Source: Thiomicrospira sp.
Lineage (GTDB): Bacteria; Pseudomonadota; Gammaproteobacteria; Thiomicrospirales; Thiomicrospiraceae
DNA length: 44,015 bases
Assembly: GCA_030826915.1 (NCBI GenBank)
Contig: JAUUDE010000060.1
Coordinates: 1-44,015, forward strand
Direction of reading: 5' to 3'
Shown here one piece after another: positions 8,965 to 17,656 of the stretch (position 1 is the first letter of the stretch; each line of letters starts with the position of its first letter). The notes beneath the pieces were generated by a model, which was not told the origin of the DNA, searched no databases, and was given only the letters and a program-made list of their open reading frames with translations. The position numbers and the translations under genes were made by a program.

Positions 8965-10335
8965 GTGACAATGCAGTCAATTAACCCAGCAAATGGAGAG
9001 TTGCTGATTGAGTTTGATACATGGGATGAAGAAACATTAGATTACGCCTTAACTCAAGCAGGTTATATGTTTGATGATTGGTCAAAATTAACTCCGATTG
9101 AAGACCGTTGTACGATGATTAAACGGGTTGCAGAGATCTTAAGGGATGATCTTGAACCACTGGCGGAACTGATTACCATTGAAATGGGCAAAACTTACGC
9201 TGAAGCCCAAGCTGAAATTGAAAAGTGTGCTTGGGTGTGTGATTTTTATGCTGAAAATGGGCCAAAGTATTTGGCAGATGAAGTCATTGAAACGGATGCC
9301 TCTAAAAGCTATGTGGCTTACTTACCTTTGGGTGTTGTTCTTGCTGTTATGCCATGGAATTTCCCATTTTGGCAGGTGTTCCGCTTTGCCGCCCCTGCAT
9401 TGATAGCAGGCAATATTGCTGTGCTTAAACACGCTTCCAATGTTCCTCAGTGTGCTTTGGCTATGGAGGAAGTTTTTCGTAAAGCCGGTTTCCCTGACCA
9501 TATCTTTTCAAACCTAATGATTGGTTCCGATTTGGTAGAAAATGCCATTAGGCATCCAGCCGTTCAAGCCGTAACGCTAACTGGTAGTGAGAATGCAGGT
9601 CGTAAAGTAGCGAGCATTGCCGGTTCTGAACTGAAGAAAACTGTCCTAGAATTAGGTGGTTCAGATGCGTTTATAGTTTTGGAGAGTGCAAATATGAAGC
9701 AGGTCATTGAGGGGGCGGTTGCAGGCCGTTTCCTAAATATGGGACAAAGTTGTATTGCTTCAAAACGTTTTATTGTTGACCAGTTTATTGCAGATGATTT
9801 TGTTGAAAAGTTTAAAGTAGCAATAGAAGAGAAGTTTGTTGCTGGTGATCCAATGGATTCAGAAACCACATTGGCGCCTATGGCTCGCCAAGATTTATTG
9901 GATGAACTACATCAACAAGTGATGAAGTCGGTTGAATTGGGTGCAGTTATTGTGACGGGTGGTTACCAACTAGATCGTCCAGGTTGTTATTATGCACCTA
10001 CGATTTTGACAAATGTTACCAGTAATATGCCTGCTTACAATGAAGAGTTTTTTGGACCTGTCGCCATTGTGATTAAAGCCACAGAACCCGCTCATGCATT
10101 AGGTATTGCTAATGGCGTTGATTTTGGCTTGGGAGGTTCTATCTGGACAGATGACATTGCCACAGCAGAAACGATGGCGAGAGGAATGGAATCAGGAGCC
10201 ACTTTTGTCAATAACATCAGTTTTTCTGACCCTAGAATGCCGTTTGGGGGCGTAAAAAATTCAGGTTACGGTCGTGAATTATCTGAACACGGTATTCGCG
10301 AATTCACCAATATAAAATCTATTTGGATTAAGTAG
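8965..10335 (+). CDS. sad: Succinate-semialdehyde dehydrogenase (Sad/YneI type)
   Basis: A 456-residue aldehyde dehydrogenase, oxidising succinate semialdehyde or a similar short aldehyde with NAD(P). The signatures are MPWNFPFWQ (oxyanion Asn), KHASNVPQCA, TLTGSENAGR, ELGGSDAFIV (general base Glu229), GQSCIASKR (nucleophile Cys263), EEFFGPVA and MPFGGVKNSGYGREL. The length and the H-A-x-N-V and GGSD variants match the E. coli Sad (YneI) branch better than GabD. I chose the GTG at 8965 because AGGAG lies 7 bases upstream; the ATG two codons later would be too far. It is followed after 30 bases by the EI24 gene and may be cotranscribed. Substrate is inferred from family only. Confidence 0.9.
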   Translation: MTMQSINPANGELLIEFDTWDEETLDYALTQAGYMFDDWSKLTPIEDRCTMIKRVAEILRDDLEPLAELITIEMGKTYAEAQAEIEKCAWVCDFYAENGPKYLADEVIETDASKSYVAYLPLGVVLAVMPWNFPFWQVFRFAAPALIAGNIAVLKHASNVPQCALAMEEVFRKAGFPDHIFSNLMIGSDLVENAIRHPAVQAVTLTGSENAGRKVASIAGSELKKTVLELGGSDAFIVLESANMKQVIEGAVAGRFLNMGQSCIASKRFIVDQFIADDFVEKFKVAIEEKFVAGDPMDSETTLAPMARQDLLDELHQQVMKSVELGAVIVTGGYQLDRPGCYYAPTILTNVTSNMPAYNEEFFGPVAIVIKATEPAHALGIANGVDFGLGGSIWTDDIATAETMARGMESGATFVNNISFSDPRMPFGGVKNSGYGRELSEHGIREFTNIKSIWIK

Positions 10336-10365
10336 AGTGATTTCTAATAGGCCTAAAGGTTAATT

Positions 10366-11133
10366 ATGTTTGATTTGCTGTTAAAAACGCTCGCGGATTT
10401 AAAAGAACCTGCTATTTTATGGCGTCTTTTTGTGCCGTTTGTTGCCGCTATTATTTTAGTGTCGTTAATGGGTTATGGTATTTTTGGTGTGTTTTTGGTG
10501 AGCGATTTTGTCACTCAAAGCCCATTTGTCCAAGAGATGGGCGTGTGGACATCGGAAGCCGAGCAAAGTATTGGCGCTATTCCATTTATAGGCGGTGTGT
10601 TAATTTGGATTGTTGGGATGGTTTTTGCCGTTATTGCAGGTATTTTAGGAGTGCTTTTAGGGAGCTATCTTATTCTTTTGTTTGCAATGATTATTACTGG
10701 TTTTATGACAGACAGTTTGGTTAAGGCGGTACATGATAAACATTACCCTAACACAGATTATTTTGGGCACGGAACGATGACGGGCATGATATGGAAATTG
10801 CTGGTTTATGGCTTTTTATTATTGCTACTGTTTATCGTGACCATTCCAATGTTGTTTATTCCTTTAGTGAATGTAGTATGGTTTTGGTTGCTTGGGTTTA
10901 TGTTTTTTAGATATTCAATTGTTTTGGATGTTGGGCAAGTGATATTACCTGAGAAGATGTTTAATGAAGTCAAACACATGACAAATTGGACACCAACTTC
11001 GGCTGTAGCGGCACTCTTTTTAATGAGTACTCTTCCGTTGATTGGTCTGTTTGTTCCAGTTCTAGCGGTTATCGCTTTGTCGCATTATTACTTTGATTAT
11101 CTTTCTAGTATGCCTGCAAGGGAAGAGATTTAA
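10366..11133 (+). CDS. EI24 domain (CysZ-like) membrane protein
   Basis: A 255-residue integral membrane protein with four to six hydrophobic stretches: about 20-48, 72-120, 144-178 and 212-240. The pattern of a leading amphipathic helix followed by paired long helices and the polar loop around VHDKHYPNTDYFG is that of the EI24 family, which includes the sulfate permease CysZ. CysZ itself is slightly longer and better conserved, so sulfate transport is not claimed. It starts 30 bases after the aldehyde dehydrogenase and converges with the helicase gene. A hairpin at 11155-11189 follows it. Confidence 0.75.
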   Translation: MFDLLLKTLADLKEPAILWRLFVPFVAAIILVSLMGYGIFGVFLVSDFVTQSPFVQEMGVWTSEAEQSIGAIPFIGGVLIWIVGMVFAVIAGILGVLLGSYLILLFAMIITGFMTDSLVKAVHDKHYPNTDYFGHGTMTGMIWKLLVYGFLLLLLFIVTIPMLFIPLVNVVWFWLLGFMFFRYSIVLDVGQVILPEKMFNEVKHMTNWTPTSAVAALFLMSTLPLIGLFVPVLAVIALSHYYFDYLSSMPAREEI

Positions 11134-11154
11134 TCATTGAATAAGGGTAAATTT

Positions 11155-11189
11155 AAGGTTTTGCTTATTTATTGTTAAAGCGAAACCTT
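11155..11189. terminator. Hairpin between convergent EI24 and helicase genes
   Basis: AAGGTTTTGCTT and AAGCGAAACCTT pair over 12 positions (one G-U) around a 10-base loop. There is no good T-run on either side, so it may be a weak bidirectional terminator. A CCAGGCCTGG palindrome follows at 11202-11211. Confidence 0.45.
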
Positions 11190-11222
11190 AAAAGAACTTA
11201 ACCAGGCCTGGTTATCTTGTAG

Positions 11223-12458
11223 TTAACGCTTTTTCTTAAAGGCTTTTTTAGCCTTTTTCTTTTTGACGCTTTTCTTTGCTTTTTTCTTAGTTGCGAGCTT
11301 TTTCATTGCATCTTTAATGGTAAAGCTTGGTTCTAATCCTGCAATCTTCTCTACAGGCAGTTTTTGCTTAAGATGATATTCGATGCGTTCAAGGTTTTTA
11401 ATGTCATGGCGTTCAACGAGGTTGATTGCAATACCGACTTGTTGTGCTCTACCTGTACGTCCAATGCGGTGAATATACATGTCGCCTCTAAAAGGCATGT
11501 CGTAGTTAATGACGTGAGTGATATTAAGCATATCCAAACCACGGGCAGCGACATCGGTAGCAACTAGAATTTTGATTTTTCCTGTTTTGAACTTTTGCAT
11601 TTTCTCCATGCGTACGGCTTGAATAAAATCGCCGTGTAGAACTTGAGCAGACAGGTTTTGTGATTGCAAATATTCCGTAACTTCAATAGCCTTTTCTTTT
11701 TTATTGCAGAAAACAATGGCACTTTGACAGCTTGCATCATTAAGGATGTTGGTCATTAAATTGTGTTTATGCGCTTTGTCATTTGCTAGATAGACAGCCT
11801 GCTGAATTTGTATCGATTTTTGGTTAGGCGCATCAATTTGTACCACTTCTGGGTCTTCCAATACTTCAGCAGCAAACTTTTCAATGCCTGAACCACTTAA
11901 AGTTGCCGAGAACAGGCCTGCTTGAAAGTCACTTGGAATTGCTTCAATCAAACTACGTACCGTCGGGCCTTGTCCCATATCAAGCATTCGATCTGCTTCA
12001 TCAATAATGAGCATTTCTACATCAGCCAGATCGACTTCATCTTCTTCCATAATTTTTGCTAGACGACCTGGGGTGGCAACTAAGATATCGCAAGGGTCTC
12101 TTAAATAATCCACTTGTTGACTCATTTTAAATCCACCAGTGATAATCACTGATGGAAAATTGCAGTTGTGACCGAGTTGTTTGACTACTTTGTGAATTTG
12201 AAATGCCAGTTCACGAGTGGGTGCCAAAATAAGAATACGTGGCTGACTGCTACGTTCTGGGTTATCAAGCAGGTGTTGCAGAGCAGGAAGCACAAAAGAA
12301 GCGGTTTTTCCTGTACCTGTTGCCGCACCAGCTAATAAATCTTGACCTTCCATGAAAATTGGAATGGCCGCTTCTTGAATAGGAGTAGGTTTGTGGTATT
12401 TTTGATGTTTAATAGCTTCAAGTAGGGCAGGATCTAAGTCAAAATCTTCAAATGTCAT
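11223..12458 (-). CDS. DEAD-box RNA helicase (RhlE/SrmB-like)
   Basis: A 411-residue ATP-dependent RNA helicase with the full motif set: TFEDFDLDPALLEAI and PTPIQEAAIP (Q motif), AATGTGKT (I), APTRELAFQ (Ia), TPGRL (Ib), IIDEADRML (II), FSATL (III), AIVFCNKK (IV), ATDVAARGLDM (V) and YIHRIGRTGRA (VI). The last 30 residues are almost all Lys and Ala, a basic RNA-binding tail. I chose the ATG at 12456-12458 (MTFEDFDL) because a longer reading would run into the ppnN coding sequence and adds non-family residues. Such helicases act in ribosome assembly or RNA decay; the exact paralogue is not resolvable by eye. Confidence 0.93.
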   Translation of the reverse strand: MTFEDFDLDPALLEAIKHQKYHKPTPIQEAAIPIFMEGQDLLAGAATGTGKTASFVLPALQHLLDNPERSSQPRILILAPTRELAFQIHKVVKQLGHNCNFPSVIITGGFKMSQQVDYLRDPCDILVATPGRLAKIMEEDEVDLADVEMLIIDEADRMLDMGQGPTVRSLIEAIPSDFQAGLFSATLSGSGIEKFAAEVLEDPEVVQIDAPNQKSIQIQQAVYLANDKAHKHNLMTNILNDASCQSAIVFCNKKEKAIEVTEYLQSQNLSAQVLHGDFIQAVRMEKMQKFKTGKIKILVATDVAARGLDMLNITHVINYDMPFRGDMYIHRIGRTGRAQQVGIAINLVERHDIKNLERIEYHLKQKLPVEKIAGLEPSFTIKDAMKKLATKKKAKKSVKKKKAKKAFKKKR

Positions 12459-12534
12459 GCTAATCTCAATATTATTGGCTAGTGAGACCTTATGTATAGG
12501 CCTTCTAGTATTTATTACCAGGTCCGGTAAATAG

Positions 12535-13905
12535 TTATTTATGTATTTTATAACAAGGATTGTAATCACTGGTATCTAGTTTCATACGTTTTTGCGTAAC
12601 GAAACTTTGTAACAAGGTATCTAATGCCTGCATTATGCATTTGTCTCCGTGTAAATCAAACGGACCATTGCGTTGTATTTCTTGAATACCATCCGCTTTT
12701 ACATTCCCTGCAACGATACCTGAAAAAGCCTTACGTAAGTGGCTTGCTAATGTATGTATAGGTTGCTCTTTGTGCAAACTAAGCTTTGCCATATTGATGT
12801 GATTCGGAACAAAAGGTTGCTGGTGTTCTAACTCTAGAGTCAGTTGCCAATTAAAGTAGTAGGCGTCGCTACTGGCTTTACGGTCTTGTCTTACCTCTTC
12901 CATCTGTTCTTTCATGTAGCTGGCAACGTCACGAGGTTTATCAATAATCACATTGAGTTTACTGGTGGCTTCTGAACCAAGGGTGGCATCCAAAAAAGCC
13001 ATAATACCATCAAAGTAAGTTCGACTGCTCTCGCCACCGGTTAATACCACAGGCAGTTTTAAATCTTTGTTTGCGGGGTGCAGAAGGATGCTGAGTAAAT
13101 AGAGCAATTCTTCCATGGTTCCTGGGCCGCCTGGGAAAATAATAATCCCGTGACCAACGCGCACAAATGCCTCTAAACGTTTTTCTATGTCGGGCATAAT
13201 GCAGAGCTCGTTTACAAAGGCATTTGGTGCTTCAGCGGCGATTATGCCAGGTTCCGTCATACCAATATAACGACCTTGGTTGTAACGTTGTTTACCATGA
13301 CCTAAGATGGCACCCTTCATTGGTCCTTTCATAACTCCGGGGCCACAACCTGTACAAATGTCTAGGTTACGTAAGCCCAGCTCATAGCCAAGATGTTTAC
13401 TGTAATGGTATTCTTCATCAGGAATGGAGTGACCACCCCAACAAACAACAATATTAGGCAGAACATTGGGATGCATTAACTGTGCATTGCGGGCGATATG
13501 AAAAACCGCATTGGTAATGCCCTGTGAGGTATTAAGGTTAATTTGTTTGTTAACGAGAATTTCATTGCGAGAGTAGACAAGGTCTCGGACCAACGCAAAA
13601 AGATGGTTTTTTAGACCAATAATGAGTTGGTTGTCAACAAAGGCGTGCCGTGGAGCATTTTTGATAATGAGTTGTACACCTCGGCCCTTAACAACGGCAC
13701 GAATAGAAAAATCAGGGTGTCTTTCTAGCAGAGCTAGTTCATTGTCTACTTCAATACCTGAATTGAGTACGGCGAGTGCACAGCGTTTGAGTACATCATT
13801 TAAACCAATATCGGAAACATCACAAAGCTGTTGTGCTTCTTGGGACGATAGTATTTGAAGCGAACCTTGTGGTCTAATAATGACTTCAGCAGTATTTCTA
13901 TTCAT
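12535..13905 (-). CDS. ppnN: Nucleotide 5'-monophosphate nucleosidase PpnN (YgdH)
   Basis: A 456-residue enzyme that cleaves nucleoside monophosphates to free base and ribose 5-phosphate. In E. coli it is an alarmone target. The N-terminal domain (RPQGSLQILSSQEAQQL, CALAVLNSG, FVDNQLIIGL) matches YgdH. The central LOG-type Rossmann domain carries NIVVCWGGHS, CTGCGPGVMKGPMKGA and PGGPGTMEELL, the P-G-G-x-G-T-x-x-E signature. The length is normal. It is followed on the minus strand by the helicase after 76 bases, so the two may share a transcript. It is divergent from the AI-2E-family permease. Confidence 0.95.
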   Translation of the reverse strand: MNRNTAEVIIRPQGSLQILSSQEAQQLCDVSDIGLNDVLKRCALAVLNSGIEVDNELALLERHPDFSIRAVVKGRGVQLIIKNAPRHAFVDNQLIIGLKNHLFALVRDLVYSRNEILVNKQINLNTSQGITNAVFHIARNAQLMHPNVLPNIVVCWGGHSIPDEEYHYSKHLGYELGLRNLDICTGCGPGVMKGPMKGAILGHGKQRYNQGRYIGMTEPGIIAAEAPNAFVNELCIMPDIEKRLEAFVRVGHGIIIFPGGPGTMEELLYLLSILLHPANKDLKLPVVLTGGESSRTYFDGIMAFLDATLGSEATSKLNVIIDKPRDVASYMKEQMEEVRQDRKASSDAYYFNWQLTLELEHQQPFVPNHINMAKLSLHKEQPIHTLASHLRKAFSGIVAGNVKADGIQEIQRNGPFDLHGDKCIMQALDTLLQSFVTQKRMKLDTSDYNPCYKIHK

Positions 13906-13948
13906 GGTAGGGTACTCTTAATTCAATCTTAATTAAATGAGGTTTATT

Positions 13949-15052
13949 ATGCGTGACAAAGCTCCTTATGAGGAAGGTTTTTTAATCATTTTGTTGGTTT
14001 TAGCAATAGTCGGAACCATTTGGTTGTTTGCACCATTTTTAGAAGCGCTGTTTTTTGCCATGATATTAGCCACTGCGAGTTACAAAGGTTATCAGTTATT
14101 ATTACCGCATTGTAAAAACTCTAAAACCATGGCCGCTTCTGTTATGAGTGCTGGTATATTTGTAGGTGTTATTGCACCTGTTACCTATTTATTGGTAGAG
14201 GTAAGTCTCCAAGTCAGCAGTCTTTATGGAAGTGCACAGTCTTGGTTGGCAGCTCAAGATGCTGAAAGTTTAGCTCAGTTTAACCAGTCATTATTAACTC
14301 ATTTACCAATTAACGAAGCTACTCAAGTAAGTATTTTAGAGCAAATAAAACAGCACTCTCAAAAAATACTAGGGTTGGTTCAACAAACCACGGTATTTCT
14401 GTTAGAGGGGGTGTTGGGAACAACATCTTCATTTGTAACCTTTATTGGTTTATCGGTATTTGCACTTTTCTTTTTTTATCGTGATGGTCATGCTATAGCG
14501 CATCATTTAAAAGTACTTTCACCGCTAGAAAACGTGTATGACCAGATGATTATGGATCGCTTCTCTTCTTTATCCACCGTATTAACGTTAAGCGTGGTTG
14601 GTATTGCCTTAATGCAGGGCGTGTCATTTGCCATTGTTTCTTGGTTGTTAGGGTTACCAGGCCTGTTTATTGGTATGGCCATTGCCGTCACTTCTTTTAT
14701 ACCTGTAGTGGGCGCGGCACTGGTATGGATTCCCATTGTGATTTACGCTCTTATTCAGGGCGATTATCTTACCGCTGTGGTGATAGCTCTTTGGGGAATT
14801 GTGATTACAGGCTTTGTGATTGATAATGTTATGCGCCCCTTGATGATTAACCGATTAACCAAAAGCTTGGGCGTAGCAGGAGAGGGCTTACAGGTTGCCA
14901 ATCATACATTAATTACGGTGTTATCGACATTTGCAGGGCTTATACATTTTGGTGTAATTGGACTATTTTTTGGCCCTGTTATTGCCGCAATGGCCATAAC
15001 TATTTTTGACGTTTATGAACATAAAAATTCTCATTCACTCGATAGAACTTAG
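13949..15052 (+). CDS. AI-2E family transporter (YdiK/PerM-like permease)
   Basis: A 367-residue polytopic membrane protein of the AI-2 exporter/PerM superfamily. It has seven to eight hydrophobic segments and the family motif GLPGLFIGMAIAVTSFIPVVGAALVWIP. Other marks are DNVMRPLMI and GVIGLFFGPVIAAM near the C-terminus. Substrate cannot be told from sequence; family members have been linked to signal export and to ion transport. I chose the ATG at 13949 because GAGG precedes it by 6 bases; an ATG four codons upstream has no ribosome site. A CAGGCCTG palindrome (14658-14665) lies inside the conserved LPGLF codons. Confidence 0.88.
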   Translation: MRDKAPYEEGFLIILLVLAIVGTIWLFAPFLEALFFAMILATASYKGYQLLLPHCKNSKTMAASVMSAGIFVGVIAPVTYLLVEVSLQVSSLYGSAQSWLAAQDAESLAQFNQSLLTHLPINEATQVSILEQIKQHSQKILGLVQQTTVFLLEGVLGTTSSFVTFIGLSVFALFFFYRDGHAIAHHLKVLSPLENVYDQMIMDRFSSLSTVLTLSVVGIALMQGVSFAIVSWLLGLPGLFIGMAIAVTSFIPVVGAALVWIPIVIYALIQGDYLTAVVIALWGIVITGFVIDNVMRPLMINRLTKSLGVAGEGLQVANHTLITVLSTFAGLIHFGVIGLFFGPVIAAMAITIFDVYEHKNSHSLDRT

Positions 15053-15112
15053 TAATGAGTGTTGTTTTGGTTATAGTGTTATGATTGCATCAAGCTATAG
15101 AGGATATGTAAA

Positions 15113-16195
15113 ATGAAAAAATTAATATTCACAGCCATTTTATCCACGCTGACAGTGGGTGCTTCAGCACAACAAGATTTATATGTCGAAGGATTTGAAG
15201 CCTGGGCTCAAGAACTAAAAGCTTATGGTGATGAAATTTCCAGTCATGCTGCAGAAGCTTATGTTAAAGATGCGAATGGCTTGATTAAAAAACAAGGATA
15301 CATTGGAGAAGAACTCCCTATTCCTAAAGCGACCAAAGTCATGGACGGGGTATACACCATTGTAGGTAGTCAAATTTGGCACAATCCATCTAACTTTGGT
15401 TTAAATAACAATATTTCATTTATCATTTTTAAAGATGGAGTGTTTATTTTTAATGCCGGTGCTAACCCTGCTATTGCTTATAGTGTGCATCAGCAAATCA
15501 AACGTATTACCGATAAACCCGTCAAATGGTTAGCTGTAGAAAATAACCAAGGTCATGCCTATCTTGGAGCGAGTTACTGGGTGGATGTAGGTGTAAAAAA
15601 CCTCTATTCAAGTTCACAAGCTAACGACCTTTTTAATCGAGCTTTTGAAAGAGAAATTCAAGAGTGGGGAGAGCGTGTGGGGCATTTAATTACACGCGAT
15701 TCACGTAATGTGACAGATAAGTTTACAACCTTTGATGGCAAAATGACTATAGACGTAGGTGGTGGCGAAACGTTAGAGTTAATTGACTTTGGGCCAGGCC
15801 ACACGCCAGCTTCAACCAGTGCTTATGTTCCAAGTAAAAACCTGTTTTTATCAGGTGACCTAGCCTTTAACGAACGTATGCCGGTTATGTTTAATTACAC
15901 CAACAGTTTTGATTGGATGGAATCCTTTGACAATATGATGAAAGTCATTCCAGCCGACGCTAAAGTGATTCCAGGCCATGGAACACCAACCGATATGGCT
16001 ACCGTGAAAAAACAGACCTATGATTATTTCCGTTACCTGCAAAAAGAGATTAAAAAAATCGTAGATGCCGAAGGCACGGTTGAACAAGCAGAAGCCGTAG
16101 ACCAGTCAATGTATAAAGACCGTCCCGTATTTGAGCAGGCAGCAAAGAATAATGCGAGAAGGATTTATAACGAGCTTCAAAACGGTTTCTACTGA
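15113..16195 (+). CDS. Exported SoxH-like metallo-beta-lactamase-fold protein with degenerate metal site
   Basis: A 360-residue protein with a clear signal peptide (MKKLIFTAILSTLTVGASAQ), so it is periplasmic. The body follows the MBL-fold hydrolases of the SoxH and quinoprotein-relay group: MDGVYTIVGSQ, FGLNNNISFIIFKDGVFIFNAG, FGPGHTPAS, LFLSGDLAF and VIPGHGT. The ligands His230, Asp249 and His289 are present. The signature H-x-H-x-D-H, however, reads ENNQGH at residues 143-148: both first His are replaced and the Asp is apparently deleted. A normal two-metal site is therefore unlikely. GAGG precedes the ATG. The gene stands alone and ends before a tandem repeat and a strong bidirectional terminator. 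Confidence 0.85.
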   Translation: MKKLIFTAILSTLTVGASAQQDLYVEGFEAWAQELKAYGDEISSHAAEAYVKDANGLIKKQGYIGEELPIPKATKVMDGVYTIVGSQIWHNPSNFGLNNNISFIIFKDGVFIFNAGANPAIAYSVHQQIKRITDKPVKWLAVENNQGHAYLGASYWVDVGVKNLYSSSQANDLFNRAFEREIQEWGERVGHLITRDSRNVTDKFTTFDGKMTIDVGGGETLELIDFGPGHTPASTSAYVPSKNLFLSGDLAFNERMPVMFNYTNSFDWMESFDNMMKVIPADAKVIPGHGTPTDMATVKKQTYDYFRYLQKEIKKIVDAEGTVEQAEAVDQSMYKDRPVFEQAAKNNARRIYNELQNGFY

Positions 16196-16216
16196 TTTGG
16201 GGCTTATTTTGCGCAC

Positions 16217-16406
16217 TTCTTCGTTAAAACCTAACTCATTTGGTGTACTCAAAATTCGTTAAGTTTTGCCTTGAATTGCATCAAAATAATCTCCCACATT
16301 TCGTTTGGCTTATCTTGTGTGTTTCTTCGTTAAAACTTAACTCATTGGGTGTACTCAAACTTCGTTAAATTTTGCCTTGAATTGCATCAGAATAATCACC
16401 CAAATC
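16217..16406. repeat. Two direct copies of an ~84-base intergenic repeat
   Basis: Unit 1 (about 16217-16300) and unit 2 (about 16323-16406) are offset by 106 bases. They share TTCTTCGTTAAAAC, GGTGTACTCAAA, TTCGTTAA and TTTTGCCTTGAATTGCATCA with few differences. The CTTCGTT...TTTTGCCTTG theme also occurs in the family 1 repeat at 62-110 and 23330-23380, so they may be distant relatives. There is no ORF. Confidence 0.75.
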
Positions 16407-16491
16407 CTGATGTTTTTTTGAATACTGTGTGAGGGTATTGCTAAACTTTCGCATGAACTTAAAGAGTCATCTGATTTTGTATTAACCATAA

Positions 16492-16527
16492 AAAAGCCAG
16501 TTTAGGATTGCTCTTAAACTGGCTTTT
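16492..16527. terminator. Bidirectional terminator
   Basis: A perfect 13-base stem (AAAAGCCAGTTTA / TAAACTGGCTTTT) with a 10-base loop. It is flanked by A-rich sequence on one side and T-rich on the other, so it serves both strands. It sits between the convergent SoxH-like gene and folE2. Confidence 0.88.
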
Positions 16528-16553
16528 GGTTTTCTGACGTTATAAAAACGTGA

Positions 16554-17504
16554 TTACATTGGGTCCATTAAATTTGGGTCATCGATGTAACCGTTATCAA
16601 TACCTTTAGTTACGATAGCAACGGCATCATGCGGATGCAGGCTTTCTAGATGGTTGACTCGAATCCAGAAATCTAAATATTCGGTATTACTTTCAAAAGC
16701 GTTTTGCAGTCTACGGCTGGCATCTTCACAGAACATTAAGTTAGACGCATTTAATCGAGCAAATTCTTGTTCGTCTTCACGTTTAACTACCGCTTGTACA
16801 GGTGTTTGTAGAGCACTTTCAATTTGATTAATAATGTTTGAAAGTGCGAGTTCATCAGATTCTGCAATTTTCACTTTTACTTGGGCATATGAGCGCTGAC
16901 TGTGCGGTGTTGCACAAATACCTTCAGGCGTGCCTAACCAATCCATTATGGTTTGGAAATCGATCTCTTTGCTTGAAAATTGTTTTTCAAATGCTTCTTG
17001 TATTAACTGACGAGAAAGTGCCGCTGAACAAGGGCAGGTTGAAGAATAGGGTACTTCAATAGAAAGTTCGCAACTGAATTGACCTTGACGCATTTCACCA
17101 CGAACGGTTGCAGGGTAGTGTTTCCAACCACTATTATCACTCAATAAAGAATCACGGCGCTCATAGTAATCAAATTTAAACTCAACAAATGCCTGTGTGC
17201 TTAATCCTTGATGAGATTCAATGAAGGCTTCTAAAATTGCTTTTACCCGATTGGAAGACAAAGCTTGTTTACTCGCCATTTGATCTAAATGGAGGTAGAG
17301 ACGTGACATGTGAATGCCTTTGCTTTGTGGATCATTTAAATCGACATAGGCTTGAGCTTTAGAAGAGACTGTAACGATTTGGTTTTTGTCTAAACCTTGT
17401 TGAATTTGAATGGGGAGTTCAATTCCGCTCATTCCTACCCAGTTTAGTTTTCCTTGTGGGCCGTGATGAGGCTGGCAAGCGATATCGGGCATGTGCTTTG
17501 TCAT
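16554..17504 (-). CDS. folE2: GTP cyclohydrolase I type B (FolE2)
   Basis: A 316-residue enzyme converting GTP to dihydroneopterin triphosphate, the first step of folate synthesis. It is the metal-flexible alternative to zinc-dependent FolE. Family marks are GMSGIELPIQI, the SSTCPCSAAL segment with Cys157 and Cys159 (the first being the expected active-site Cys), TPHSQRSYAQVKV and LMFCEDASRRLQ. The length is typical. It lies 152 bases downstream of a COG0523 GTPase on the same strand, a pairing often seen in zinc-limitation regulons. I could not identify a Zur operator in the gap. FolM, acting on a related pterin route, is encoded 3.5 kb away. Confidence 0.95.
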   Translation of the reverse strand: MTKHMPDIACQPHHGPQGKLNWVGMSGIELPIQIQQGLDKNQIVTVSSKAQAYVDLNDPQSKGIHMSRLYLHLDQMASKQALSSNRVKAILEAFIESHQGLSTQAFVEFKFDYYERRDSLLSDNSGWKHYPATVRGEMRQGQFSCELSIEVPYSSTCPCSAALSRQLIQEAFEKQFSSKEIDFQTIMDWLGTPEGICATPHSQRSYAQVKVKIAESDELALSNIINQIESALQTPVQAVVKREDEQEFARLNASNLMFCEDASRRLQNAFESNTEYLDFWIRVNHLESLHPHDAVAIVTKGIDNGYIDDPNLMDPM

Positions 17505-17656
17505 GCAATTTCCTTCGTCTTTGAGTGAGTTTTTGATATGCGTTTGGTGAAACTGTAAATATCTGTATAACTGACTGAAATTATTAAAAAGTAAAGTACA
17601 ATTTTAGCAAATAATTAAGTGAATTGCTTAGTTAATCCAATAATTCTAAAAAGCAG

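Noticed and set aside
16217-16406. CRISPR array
   Set aside because: Only two long, imperfect direct repeats with a 22-base gap and no cas genes.
17505-17656. Zur operator between the COG0523 gene and folE2
   Set aside because: No palindrome resembling the gammaproteobacterial Zur box was found by eye.
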